The notes under the pieces were generated by a model, which worked only from the letters and a program-made list of their open reading frames with translations, was not told the DNA's origin and did no database searches. Below, in pieces: positions 46,108 to 57,588 of a stretch of 64,000 nucleotides of DNA. This DNA is from Abelmoschus esculentus (lineage: Eukaryota; Streptophyta; Magnoliopsida; Malvales; Malvaceae), in NCBI GenBank assembly GCA_035048815.1, contig JAUCBN010000018.1, positions 14,589,001 through 14,653,000 of the forward strand, in the 5' to 3' direction. Numbering within the stretch: the first letter of the stretch is position 1; each line of letters begins with the position of its first letter. A program made the translations under genes and the position numbers.

Positions 46108-47463
46108 TGATAAGTGCTCAAGTCAATATCACTTTTTACACAATTCATGGACAATAATCACTAAATCTACACCTACTTGGACAATACATGTTCTTAATGT
46201 GAGATATTTCGAGATTTTGTTGTTGTAACTTATAAAGATGATATCTACAGAAAACGCAAGCTTTACTTCACTTTTGTATCTTTGCAGGAAAAACTATTTT
46301 CGCGACAGAAATTGATGCCAAGGCAGGACCTGATGCCGAGGCAACACTTGTAGGAAAAGTAGCGATATTGTAGGCGAGTTGAAGAGAAAATGAGGAGAAC
46401 ATTTCTGGACAAGCAGCACATGGACCGGAGCTGGGTAGCACATGGAAAGCCCAAGACAAAGGCCACGCAGGAAAAGCATCCTAGTAGGAATAAACTTGGA
46501 AATATTTTATTTATGTATTTGACTTGTGTCCTACTCCGAGTTTTATTCCTACTTAGGAAAGGTTTGCCCTAGGCCAAGCTTATATAAGCCATAGTCGTCC
46601 AAAGAGAAGGGAGCACTTGGAGACTTAGACCTAGCACGATAGAGAGCCGACTTCATCTTAGTTTTTAGGGTTTTCTTTTCTTTTAATTATGTTCTAAGTT
46701 TCTTTAGGCTTAGGTGAAGGTTGTAGAGTATTAGTAAGAAATGATTAAACTGTTTCTTGTTTCAATGCAATAAAAATATCAAGATTTGCTTATTCTTTGT
46801 CATTCTTTGTTCTTGCATTCAAGCTCGAGAGAGAAGTTTGTGAGTAATCCATTTATCTAACATCGAGAGAGTTAGATTCACAAAAGGAATAAGTACGGTA
46901 TTTAATCGGGAAATATTAACTCGGCCTAGAGATAGGTTAGAGTTTCAGCGACTAAAAGAAGTGTGGGATTGGTTGATGATTATAATTGATTCACGTCAAG
47001 AGGTATCATCAAGGACTAGTCATCAATAGTACTTCGACTTAGAGATAAGCGGAGTCATCAAAGGACACTTTGCTGAACTTTGATAAAGTTCTCCCGAGAG
47101 AAAGAGATTGTTGCGATGGACGAGTATCATCGCTGTCGAGACAGTAATTTGTAGTACTATTGGGGTAGTGTTGTACGATTGCATTGGACAAAAACAAATC
47201 AATCGAATCCATTATACAACATAAATGGATCTTGACCACTTTTTTTATCTGCTTATTATCTTTTTATTTAGTTTTTTTTATTTAGATTAATTAAATCCCA
47301 AATTTACTTGTGTCTTTATTTTTATTCTTTTTACAGAGCAAGAAGACAAAAGAAGGCATATTGAGTAGACCAATCCATGTGGAGACGATAAACGATAATG
47401 CTTATCACTTTATTACTTGTAACGTGTTCACTTGCACAATTTACGTACTTTTGACATACAACA
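46108..47463 (+). repeat. 5' LTR of copy C
   Basis: 1356 bp, ending ACAACA, collinear with 51877-53236. A TATA-like TATATAAGCC lies near 46580. It is clearly related to the LTRs of copies A and B but more diverged, which suggests a subfamily. Confidence 0.9.
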
Positions 47464-47469
47464 AGTTTT

Positions 47470-47489
47470 TGACGCCATTGTAGGGGATT
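47470..47489 (+). other. Primer binding site of copy C
   Basis: TGACGCCATTGTAGGGGATT follows the LTR by six bases. It is a variant of the TGGCGCC-type Athila primer site. Confidence 0.75.
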
Positions 47490-47589
47490 GACAACTAAAT
47501 TTTGTTTTCTTTATTATTTTGCTTTTAATTTTTTCTCTTTTTTTTTTATTTTTTTTTATTTTTATTTTACTTTGGTTTATTTTTGGTGT

Positions 47590-49290
47590 ATGACACAGGC
47601 CAACCCAACCAACCCTTTGTACGTATTAGATCCAGAAATTGAACGCACGCGTCAAAGGTTGAGACAAATCCAAGGAGCTATGATAAAAAATCAAGGAGAT
47701 CAGAACTTACCTAACGGCAATGGAGGCCTTCCGCCGCCACCAATACCGCGACAGCTCACTGTCAGGGATTTCTTGGAAGAAGATTTGAATGGTTTAAATC
47801 CTGGAGTGGTTACACCAGAAATAGAAGCAGTCCACTTTGAACTGAAACTTGTCATGTTCAATATGGCCAACATTATTCGACAGTTTGGTGGTTCTATGAC
47901 AGAAGATGCCAGGCAACATCTTCAGTCATTCATGGAGATCTGTAACTCTTTCAAAATCCAAGGAGTCCATGAAGATATCTTAAGATTGAAATTATTCCCC
48001 TATTCCCTGAGGGATAGGGTAAAAACCTAGTTAAATAGCATTCTAGCAGGATCAATAGAATCTTGGAGTGAATTATGTTGTGATTTCATTACACTTTTTA
48101 ATCTTACTATCTTATATGATCGTATTCATAATGAAATTACCTCTTTTTGATAGGCAGATAATAAACTTGTGTATGAGGCATGTGAACGCTATAGGGAGCT
48201 ACTGCACAAGTGTCCTTTGCATGAATTTCAATTATAGACATAAGTGACCATGTTTTATAATGCTACCAATGGCCCCAAAAGGATGATGTTAGACATCTCT
48301 GCCAATGGAACACTCCTTGACAAAGCACCTAAGGAAGCTACTAAAATCATGAACAAACTCGCAAAGAACGATTTTCAATTCCTTATATCTAGGCGAGGAG
48401 GAGTAAGACGCCAAGCCACAGTGAATGAATTGGAAACATCTAATTCAGTGGCAGCACAATTGGCCTCTTTTACTAAGATGGTGCAAAATATGCAAATACA
48501 ACACAATACCCATGAGGTTAAGGCCATAGATTCTTTCTACAACTTATGTGAAGGTAACCATATTTCTTCTGAATGTATGCAGAATCAAGAATCTAGCCTA
48601 TATGTTGGAAACTACAACCGAAACAATATAATGTCCAACACATACAATCCATCATGGAAGAGGCATCTAAATTTTTCATGGGGTAATCCAAACAATGACT
48701 TGAATCCAACTACTCAACCCCTAGCTTTCCAGCAACAAATGCAACATCTGTCGTCGCAGCAGGGACAACAACCAATGCCGCAGTTGCAGATGCATTAGCA
48801 ACAACCTGTAAGTTCATTGGAAAATTCTCTTAAGGCCTTTATGATGAAAACAGAATTATACATGACAGAGAACAACAACTTCATCAAACGAACAGATGCA
48901 TTAATAAATAGAACTGAGATGAGATTGCAGAACAAAGAGGCAGTAATTAAAGCACTGGAAACTCAGGTTGGGCAGTTTGCTCAGAATATAAACACTAGAC
49001 CACAAGGAGGATTACCTAGCAATACTGAAGTTGCTAAGGTAATGGGCCATTAACAATATAAAGCAATTAATACTAGGAGTGGTCTACAACTTAAGGAGAA
49101 GTTAGGAAGTTCAGCAGACAAAGTCCCACCAGTAGAACCAGACAAAGAGGACTTGGATGCTGAACCAAAAGATCATGCCATATATAACCCAGCAGAAAGC
49201 ACTGCCCCAGCAGAGAACTCGGCAGTACCTCGACCAACTGCCGAGACAGCAAAACACTCAGTGGTGCCAGATATTAAATTCCAAACTAAT
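47590..49290 (+). pseudogene. Copy C gag (best preserved in the window)
   Basis: From ATG 47590 (MTQANPTNPLYVLDP) one frame runs through gag, protease and the fused tail to 49918, interrupted by in-frame stops (48028, several between 48031 and 48243, 48796, 49051). The capsid region runs LTVRDFLEEDLNGLNPGV to IQGVHEDILRLKLFPYSL. A zinc knuckle is kept in part as NLCEGNHISSEC (near 48540-48575), without its first cysteine. Gln-rich and acidic linkers follow. Gag would form particles; this copy cannot be read through. Confidence 0.83.
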
Positions 49291-49299
49291 GAGACCCTG

Positions 49300-50975
49300 A
49301 AAGAGATGAGATCACCACCACCTTTCCCACAAAGGTTGAAAAAGCAAAAACAGGACCACCAATTTAAAAAATTATTGGATATTTTAAAGCAAGTCTACAT
49401 CAACTTGCCATTTGTTGAGCTAATTGAACAAATGCCCAACTATGCTAAATTCTTGAAAGACAATGTGTTTAAGAGAAAAAGGATTGGTGAGTTTGAAACA
49501 GTGGTTGCTACTGAAGGATGCATGGCAATGCTACATAATCGCATGCCTCCTAAATTAAAGGATCTTGGATGCTTTACCATACCTTGTGCAATAGGTAACC
49601 ACTATGAAGAAAAATCCTTATGCGACCTTGGAGCGAGCATAAACTTGATGCCTAAATCTGTTTTCCAAAAGCTTGGAATAGGAAGGGCAAAACCTACAAC
49701 TGTGATGCTTCAACTAGCAAATAGATCGTATGTGCAACCTGAAGGAAAGATCGAGGACATACTGGTAAGAGTGGATAAATTTATTTTTCTACTGACTTTC
49801 TTATCATTAATTGTGAAGCAGATGACAACGCACCGATCATCTTGGGGAGACCTTTGCTACGACAATACTCATTGGGAAACTGGTACCCATAGAGGATCGG
49901 TGGTAAGGCAAAAGCTGTAGAATACTTTTGTCAAAAGACGCATCATTCCAACTTCTTACAACAATACGATAGACCGAAGAAGATTGGTGTTCATTCAATC
50001 CATCATCAACAAACGAAGCATTAATATTGGAGAGATAATATTAAAGGAAATATAAGAGTGCGGTAAGAAAGATAGAGGACCTTTTATATTTTCCTTATTT
50101 AATTACTGGTATTTGTAATGCTACAAGTGTACCAATGGCAAAAACGGACGAATTCATCACCCAAAGGCGTTGGTGGACTAGGGACTTCTGCCACAAAATC
50201 ATGCAGATCACACAAGCAGAACCAGTCTAGGCAACTCCTCAGCAATACACTATTGACACTACTTTCAAAGCCCAATACACGACAGACATACCAGACGCTG
50301 CCCACACCATTACCGCAGCAGACCCCTACTAGGAGATACTCTAGAGGATGGCAGTTATGAATCTTTGACAACAACGATACATAGAGTATCAGAGGGACTT
50401 CAACAACACACTAGCCTAGATGATGCTCTAGAATTTTCCCAACCAAGGGGTGCAGTTTCCAGAATTCCCCACCATGTTTGTAACAGTTGTACCCTACACC
50501 GAGACAACCCCAACTCCAGGACCAGGGTCATTCCATACTACTATCCCTCAGCGCCAATTTTATGTTGTTGGCCCATCTAGACAGCAGACTCTGCTGCGGC
50601 ATCATCTGTCAACAGAAGACCATCCAAGAGGAGGGCAGTTTTCAACACACCACCAGGATCCCCCATCATCATGGGTAGTTTATCAACAGAGATAGATGCC
50701 TATGTACATCAAAGTTTAATCGCTGTCGGGCCAAGCACTCACCATGCCTGGGTAGAGGCAATGAATGAAGGCGGGACAGATATTATGGTCACTGAGGAAA
50801 TTGTCGAAGAAAAAGAAGGAGAAGAAGTAGACGCTCCAATACAAAGGACACCACCACCAAGAGTCCATCTGCCCCGATAAGCCAAAAAGCAGCCCTCACC
50901 ATCACCAAAAATGAAACAATCGGCAGCAAGACCTCAAAAACTGATTGTCGACAGTAGTTCTTCGAAGTCTTTTTA
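49300..50975 (+). pseudogene. Copy C protease fused by deletion to the second ORF
   Basis: The protease region is open: KKQKQDHQFKKLLDILKQ, CMAMLHNRMPPKLKDLGCF and active site CDLGASINLMPKSVF (about 49621-49665). Near 49846 the sequence jumps from the IILGRP region of the protease to the DLCYNNTPWETG region of the second ORF. The GACCT present in both parents marks the junction. The fused frame stops at 49918. Further second-ORF similarity continues in broken frames, with a Pro-rich tail and PQKLIVDSSSSKSF ending at 50975. Confidence 0.8.
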
Positions 50976-51063
50976 AATTTTACATATTCATGTTGTTTTT
51001 ATATATCTTTACTTGTTTCATTTTTCTTATTTTATTGCCTACTGTGTTCCATTAATATAAGTA

Positions 51064-51097
51064 TTGAGGACAATGCTTGGTTCGAGTTTGGGGGTGT
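51064..51097 (+). other. Internal polypurine-like module of copy C
   Basis: TTGAGGACAATG and CGAGTTTGGGGGTG, matching copies A and B. Confidence 0.7.
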
Positions 51098-51442
51098 AGA
51101 TCTACTGCCAAGGCAACTCACTGCCGCGACCTTTCCATGAAGAAAGTATTTAAGTGATTTTTCAAAAAAATTCTATGTCCACCACCTTACTTGAATTATT
51201 GTCCATACTTTTGCACTGTTTTTCATCAGTATTTCCTTAGTTTATTCTTTTAAGGCTATAGAAATCTTTCTCCTTACCATGATTAGGTCTTGTTTAGAAG
51301 GCTTAACTTTAGGATACTCAAGGAAAAAAACTTAGAAGCTTGCCATAAGATTAATCTTAAAAACACTTTTGGGACTTGTTGGATTATAGGAATTCTTTTA
51401 ATGAACTTAGGTGATAAATACTTAGATTTTTTGGAAATATTA

Positions 51443-51593
51443 CTAGAGGTGCCTATCACCGGCTCTAGGAATCACTCTTCTTTATGCTAGAGGTGCCCGA
51501 AATTGGCTCTAGTATACTTAAAAGAATAGCAAAAGAAAGAAGGCAATATTAATGAGAAAACACAATCCTTGAGGTACCCGAAATTGGCTCAAG
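51443..51593 (+). repeat. Array of three 26-nt hairpins in copy C
   Basis: Units lie at 51443-51468 (CTAGAG/CTCTAG), 51487-51512 (CTAGAG/CTCTAG) and 51568-51593 (CTTGAG/CTCAAG). All six-pair stems are perfect. The third loop has one change from GTGCCCGAAATTGG (GTACCC). Confidence 0.86.
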
Positions 51594-51843
51594 AAATTGT
51601 TGTTTTAAGAGGAGTACAATAAATCCAAGTCTAATTGTCTTGAACCTAGAGTTTATCTATGAAAGCCTTTAATTAAACTTGTCCACAAAAACGCACACAC
51701 TCACAGAATCTTATAGTTTGTTTCTAACCCTTGGGTAACCGAAAGGTTAAGTCTAAAGAATAGGCACAATTATGGTGGGGAGAGTAGATGAAAACATAAG
51801 ACTAAGAGAGAGTAAGGTTTGGAAAATTGATGGTTTACATTAC

Positions 51844-51876
51844 TTGAGGACAAGTAATAGTTCGAGTTTAGGGGTG
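51844..51876 (+). other. Polypurine-tract module of copy C
   Basis: TTGAGGACAAG and CGAGTTTAGGGGTG end directly at the 3' LTR. Confidence 0.76.
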
Positions 51877-53236
51877 TGATAAGTGCTCTTATCACTATCA
51901 CTTTTTACACTTTTCATGGATAATAATCACTAAATCTACACCTACTTGGACCAATAAATATGCTTAATGTGAGATATTTAGAGATTTTGCTATTGTAACT
52001 TATAAAGATGATATCTACAGAAAAGGCAAGCTTTACTGCACTTTTGTATCTTTGCAGAAAAAACTATTGTCGCGACAGAAATTGATGTCGAGACAGGACC
52101 TAATGTGGAGGCAGCATCTGAGGACAAGTAGAGATATTGTAGGCGAGCTGAAGAGAAAAAGGAGGAGAACGTTTCTGGATAAGTAGTACATGAACCGGAG
52201 CTGGGTAGCATATAGAAAGCCCAAGACAAAGGACACGCGGGAAAAGCATCCTAGTAGGAATAAACTTGAAAATATTATATTTATGTACTTGACTTGTGTC
52301 CTACTCCAAGTTGTATTCCTACTTAGGAAAGGTTTGCCCTAGGTCAAGCCTATATAAGCCATAGTCGTCCAAAGAGAAGGGAGCACTTGGAGACTTAGAC
52401 CTAGCACGATAGAGAGTCGACTTCATCTTAGTTTTTAGAGTTTTCTTTTCTTTTAATTATGTTCTAAGTTTCTTTAGGCTTAGGTGAAGGTTGTAGAGTA
52501 TTAGTTAGAAGAGATTGAACTTTGTTTCTTGTTTTAATGCAATAAAAATATCAAGGTTTGCTTATTCTTTGCCATTCATTGTTCTTGCATTTAAGCTCGA
52601 GAGAGAAGTTTGTGAGTAATCCATTTATCTAATATCAAGAGAGTTAGATTCATGAAAGAAATAAGTACGGTGTTTCAATCGGGAAATACTAACTCGGCCT
52701 AGATATAGGTTAGAGTTTCAACGGCTAAAAGAAGTGTGAGATTTTTTGATGATTATAATTGATTCACATCGAGAGGTATCATCAAGGACTGGTCATCAAC
52801 AATACTTTGACTTAGAGATAAGCGGAGTCATCAAAGGATACTTTGCCGAACTTTGGTAAAGTCCTCCCAAGAGCAAGAGATTGTCGCGACGGACAAGCAT
52901 CATCGTTATCGAGGCTATAATCTGCAGTACTATCGAGGCAGTGTTGTGCGATTGCATTAGACAGAAACAAATCAATCGAATCCACTATACAACACAAATG
53001 GATCCTGGACACTTTCTTTATCTACTTATTATCTTTTTATTTAGTTTTCTTTATTTAGATTAATCAAACCCCAAATTTACTTGTGTCTTTATTTTTATTC
53101 CTTTTACAGAGCAAGAAGACAAAAGAAGACATATTGAGTAGACCAATCCCTGTGGAGACTATACAAGATAATACTTATCACTTTATTACTTACGACGTGT
53201 TCACTTGCACAATTTACGCACTTTTGACACGGAATA
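51877..53236 (+). repeat. 3' LTR of copy C
   Basis: 1360 bp, starting TGATAAGTGC, collinear with the 5' LTR. The right boundary is set by the target duplication GAAAT and by the resumption of the MULE repeat at CGCTTTGTG. Confidence 0.87.
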
Positions 53237-53241
53237 GAAAT

Positions 53242-53474
53242 CGCTTTGTGTACAAAGCGATTTCTTATATAGATTACATTTAATGGCTTATGTGACTAGG
53301 GATGTCAAATCAGCCTGAAATCTTTATGTGTAGGACGCGATTTCAGTAATCGCTTTTCATGTAAAGCGATTTCTTTCTACGTGTCCTGACAGGGGTATAG
53401 ATTTGTAAATGAAGTTTGTTTGGGTATATTTTTATATTTAAATAATAAAATAGGTATATTTTATTAATTTTGCC
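53242..53474 (-). repeat. Right terminal inverted repeat of the MULE (outer part)
   Basis: This is the reverse complement of 31622-31850. The inner part of this repeat lies at about 46010-46107, separated by copy C. Joining the two at GAAAT restores the order seen in the left repeat, including AAACCCTAGG next to the AAATCGCTTTG palindrome. Confidence 0.87.
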
Positions 53475-53483
53475 ATTTATAGA

Positions 53484-54360
53484 TGACACTTTATTAAAAA
53501 AAAATTTTGTTTCATTGATGTTTTCAATTTTATAGTTTTTATTTTAAATAATTTGGATCTACTTAGATACTCTACATGTGCCCTATTTCTTATTCGTTTG
53601 ATAATATATAAAATTATCTCTTAAATGATATACGTTATTCGTAAAACATTGTTTGGTACTAGGGATGTTTATTGTCGGATATTAGATCGTATCCGATTTT
53701 TCAGATATTCGAGTTTTCAAATCAATGATATAATGATCCGTACCTGATCCGGAAAATATGGATATTTGCATATTCGGATATCGGATAATCGGGTCGGATA
53801 GTCGGATATACAATTATCCAAAAATATAATTTGATTAAACTAATTTTCCGAATTTGAAGGTTGTATTTATGAAAATTTTGGAATTTTAAATATAATAAAC
53901 AACAAATTATTAAATACAACAAGATTCACATTTATAAAAAATTTAATTTTTTAAAATTTTAAATATAACAATCAGTAAATATTATACAAGTATTGTGTTT
54001 ATTATTCTCAATAATATAAAAAATAATTTTTTAAAATTATATAATTATATAACTTCTTAAAGTAAATTTGATTGATTTAATTTAGCAAGATGGTGAACCC
54101 AGCGTCAAAAATTGTGGTTTATACACAAATAAATGTGAATCATACTATGTTTTCAACTATGGATGGAAAAGAAAAATATAAATTTCGGCCGAAGCTGAGC
54201 TGAAATGTATGAAGTGAGGCATTTAATGTGGACCGACCTGTAATTTCTAATTTACAGACAAATAATTTATGGTCCTAAAAATGGTATGGCTCTGGTAGTC
54301 ACGAAGGGACCAGACATTTCTTTTGCTCACCCAATACGTCAGCACAGCCTCGAAATCTTG
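53484..54360. other. Right flank of the MULE and upstream region of the CAD-like gene
   Basis: The first ~290 bp match the duplicated sequence at 30380-30690. After that comes AT-rich, non-coding DNA. An ACGTCAGC word near 54336 resembles bZIP-type sites. Confidence 0.55.
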
Positions 54361-54363
54361 GGT

Positions 54364-54372
54364 TATATATAA
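54364..54372 (+). promoter_or_regulatory. Putative TATA box of the CAD-like gene
   Basis: TATATATAA about 117 bp upstream of the ATG at 54489, in a less AT-rich context, is a plausible core promoter. Confidence 0.55.
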
Positions 54373-54488
54373 GACTTCTTCCCCCACCCAGGCTACCAAC
54401 AACAAGAACACGTATCAGTTTGGAACACCCATTGCCATTGGTTTTGCTTTGAATCTTGGGAAGCGTTCGAACATTTAAGGGCACGAAA

Positions 54489-55932
54489 ATGACAAGATTG
54501 CCCGAAGAAGAGCATCCTAACAAGGCTTTTGGAAGGGCTGCCAGAGATAGTTCCGGTGTTTTATCTTCTTTCAAGTTCTCCAGAAGGTTTTTTATCATTA
54601 TAATCGATTTGAATCAGTTCCTGTGTTTGGTCTTATTTTCAGGTGTTTTATTTGAAGTATATTTTCATATGCAGGGCACGGGAGAAAAGGATGTTGCTTT
54701 CAAGGTGCTTTATTGTGGGATATGCCATTCGGATCTTCATATGGTCAAGAATGAATGGGGTTCTTCCGTTTACCCTCTTGTCCCTGGGTATGTTCTCCAT
54801 CTGTTTGATGTTTTGGCTCTTCATTTTCTGATCTTTATATACATCAGATTTGAAGGATTCTTCTTATTAGATGCAGGCATGAGATTGTTGGTGTAGTGAC
54901 CGAGGTGGGAAATAAGGTTCAAAACTTCAAAGTTGGGGATAGAGTGGGAGTTGGGTGCATGGTCAGTTCATGCCGTTCCTGCGACAGCTGCAAAGACGAT
55001 CTTGAGAATTACTGCCCCAAAATGGTACTTACCTATGGGGCAAAAAACAACGATGAAACTATGACATATGGAGGCTACTCCGAAACCATGGTTGCTGATG
55101 AACATTTTATCATCCGCATACCTGATAACCTGCTGCTAGACGCGGCTGCTCCACTGCTCTGCGCTGGGATTACTGTGTATAGTCCATTGAGATATTATGG
55201 ACTGGATAAGCCTGGTTTGCATATTGGTGTGGTTGGATTGGGTGGATTGGGTCATGTTGCAGTGAAATTTGCCAAGGCCATGGGAGTTAAAGTTACAGTG
55301 ATTAGTACCTCTCCTAACAAAAAGAAGGAAGCTTTGGAAAATCTTGGCGCAGATTCGTTTCTGGTTAGCCGAGACCAAGACCAGCTTCAGGTTTATATTT
55401 TTTTTATTACAATGATTTTAGAGTTATCTGTAGTCTGTACACAATTGTTCTAAATTCATTATTTTGTGTATAGTGTGCCATTGGCACATTGGATGGAATC
55501 ATCGACACAGTATCAGCCGAGCACCCTATGCTGCCATTGCTTGGGCTGTTGAAGTCCCATGGGAAACTTGTTCTTGTTGGTGCACCAGAGAAACCACTTG
55601 AGTTGCCTGTTTTTCCTTTGCTCCAAGGTAAGAATCTATTGTTCGTGTCTTCATAGACTCATATATAGGATCTGCAATTCTCCTTAGATATCTTAAATCT
55701 GAGTCATAATTTGGGTGCAGGGAGGAAACTGGTTGGAGGAAGCATGATTGGAGGAATAAAGAAGACTCAAGAGATGATTGATTTCGCAGCCAAACAAAAC
55801 GTAAAAACAGACATCGAAGTCATAGCAATGGAGTATGTGAACACCGCCATGGAACGCCTTCTCAAAGCTGATGTCAAATACAGATTTGTGATTGACATTG
55901 GGAAAACACTGAAGGCTTTGTCCTCTGCTTGA
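54489..55932 (+). CDS. CAD: Cinnamyl-alcohol/mannitol dehydrogenase-like protein, five exons, one-base frameshift at exon 2
   Basis: Exons are 54489-54586, 54675-54787, 54877-55390, 55474-55627 and 55721-55932, with GT-AG introns. The protein has the zinc-dependent medium-chain alcohol dehydrogenase pattern: catalytic-zinc motif CGICHSD (exon 2), GHE across the exon 2/3 junction, structural-zinc cysteines in SCRSCDSCKDDLENYC, the NADP(H) fold GVVGLGGLGHVAVKFAKAMG, and C-terminal VKYRFVIDIGKTL. Such enzymes reduce cinnamaldehydes or oxidise mannitol with NADP(H) or NAD(H) in the cytosol; the substrate cannot be told here. Splicing the 88-nt first intron puts exon 2 one base out of frame. Compared with the duplicate at 58080, one A seems to be missing near 54678. 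If the intron is kept, the frame stays open across exon 2. It may be a recent pseudogene, an intron-retention gene or an assembly error. Confidence 0.78.
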
Positions 55933-57170
55933 AGTTTTTGGTCACTGTTATTAGTTATTACCACACGAACATGCACAATATCAGTCCAAATCTTGTCATG
56001 TTTCCTAGTATTACTTTTGTTTTAATGTTATGATCTTTCCATAATATTGCCGAGGCAGACAGCTATTATGTAACCAATAATCATTAAAATAAAGAAATTA
56101 TTTGCATGCATTACAAGTTTGTCTATTTACGCAGTTAATCCATTTTTTATAATCTTTCCTAATTTTTTTCCCTAAGAAGAAAACCTCGGCTGTGTCACCC
56201 TTTTACCGTGTTGTTATCATGCTCCGATAATCTCTCCGGCCACTAGCTTTGCCGTTTCACTCGTTTCATTCCCCTATTATTTGTCACAATCATTAAGAAT
56301 TAAATTATATTACAATATTTAATTATTGAAAGGTTAGTTTTTAAAATTAAAATAAAATAATGAGCGATCATTGATGACTAAATTATGAACTTATTTTGCA
56401 TTAATTTTTTTTAATTGTTATGCCGGTTTTAAATTTAAAATTAATTACCAAATTAAAGGTTGAGTTATGGTAATGAAATTGTGGATTTAATTTTTAACTT
56501 ATGAAATATAAATATAAATTTTAAATTATAAACACAATTTATTAACTTTTAAACTACTAAATTTAAATCTTTAAATAAAATTAATTTTTTATTATCCGTA
56601 TTAAAATGTTTATAATTTTTTTTATTTTCCCTATCTACAACTAAAATGTTTAAAGTTTTTTTTTTCAGTATCTATATATAAAATAATTATTTTTAAAAAA
56701 TCTATAAAATTATTAAGGAGACTTAAATTTTAATTCTATCTAAATACTCAGCTAAACTCGAACAATTAAACTAAAAATTTATGAACAATCGATTTTGGCT
56801 TTGTAGTTTATTTGGTTTGACAGTAGTAAGGAGCAAGAAACTAAGAATTATGTTATGTGTTATGTTATGTGTTTGGTTTATCACATTAATCATAGTTTTA
56901 ATCAATAAAAGTTATTTAAAAATTTATTTACATAATAATTTCTAAAAAGTTTTATAAACGACGTATAAAAAATATGGGTGAAGATTCCTTAGTTAAAAAA
57001 TATATAAAAATAATATAATAAATAATTTTTATAGATTGAAATTATAATTGATGTGGTAACCGATAACCTAGACCATATTTCTTTTTCTGTGTATGACTTC
57101 TTCATACTTAGACCCAAGAATCTGAAAGACATGAAAAAGAGGGAAAATTTTCCATTCAAAATCGGGGGAA
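55933..57170. other. Downstream of the CAD-like gene, AT-rich, no gene seen
   Basis: The 3' untranslated region probably ends within the first few hundred bases. A TGCCGAGGCAG motif, the same word found in the Athila-related copies, occurs at 56048. Confidence 0.45.
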
Positions 57171-57400
57171 ATGTTATGTCCCAAGGACTTAACTGATAGA
57201 AGTAACAGAAATAAAGAGAAAGAATATAAGAAGTTGAAGAAAGGATTGAAGAAGCAAAGGAAATTCAAGAGAATTTCATTGATAGAAAATACTGGACAAA
57301 AATCTCTTTGTACAGTCTTTCCCTATATAGCTGTACTGACCAATGAACATTTAACAGCTGTAATTCCAAATATATTCTACTGATAAAAAAAAGGTAATCA
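57171..57400. other. Possible retrotransposon LTR fragment
   Basis: A purine-rich stretch starting TGTTATGTCCC, with CCTATATAGC near 57321, looks like a solo or truncated LTR. No partner copy or target duplication was found in the window. Confidence 0.25.
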
Positions 57401-57588
57401 CATGCTATACTTTAGGTCTTAATATTTGGGTTGTTTATTCCCCGGTCATCCTCGATAACTTGATGTCGGATTTTTTCTTCATCTAAGGTCATGACAAAAG
57501 ATTCTGCTTTTTATCACTCAATATCCCATATCATTTTTCAACCCCAGTTTTCTTTGCTTAGTACCTTGAAGAGATCAAAGGATCAGCA

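Larger units (their letters stand above)
46108..53236 (+). mobile_element. Copy C: Athila-related element without RT/integrase, plus strand
   Basis: It starts TGATAAGTGC (46108) and ends GGAATA (53236), where the last dinucleotide seems mutated from CA. The target duplication GAAAT flanks it (46103-46107 and 53237-53241). The interior has gag, protease, a fused fragment of the second ORF, the hairpin array and polypurine modules. It interrupts the right inverted repeat of the MULE. A deletion removed the internal promoter and the start of the second ORF. Confidence 0.9.
31622..53474. mobile_element. Mutator-like element (MULE) carrying PMD and MuDR-type genes, interrupted by copies B and C
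   Basis: Long terminal inverted repeats start GTAAAAATTAATAAAATA (31622) and, read inward from the right, GGCAAAATTAATAAAATA (53474). A perfect 9-bp target duplication ATTTATAGA (31613-31621 and 53475-53483) flanks them. Without the nested copies the element is about 7 kb. It encodes a PMD protein (plus strand), a MuDR-type transposase (minus strand) and a third unrecognised coding remnant. The uninterrupted paralogous sequence near 30254-30690 supports these borders. Both main genes are degraded. Confidence 0.9.
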
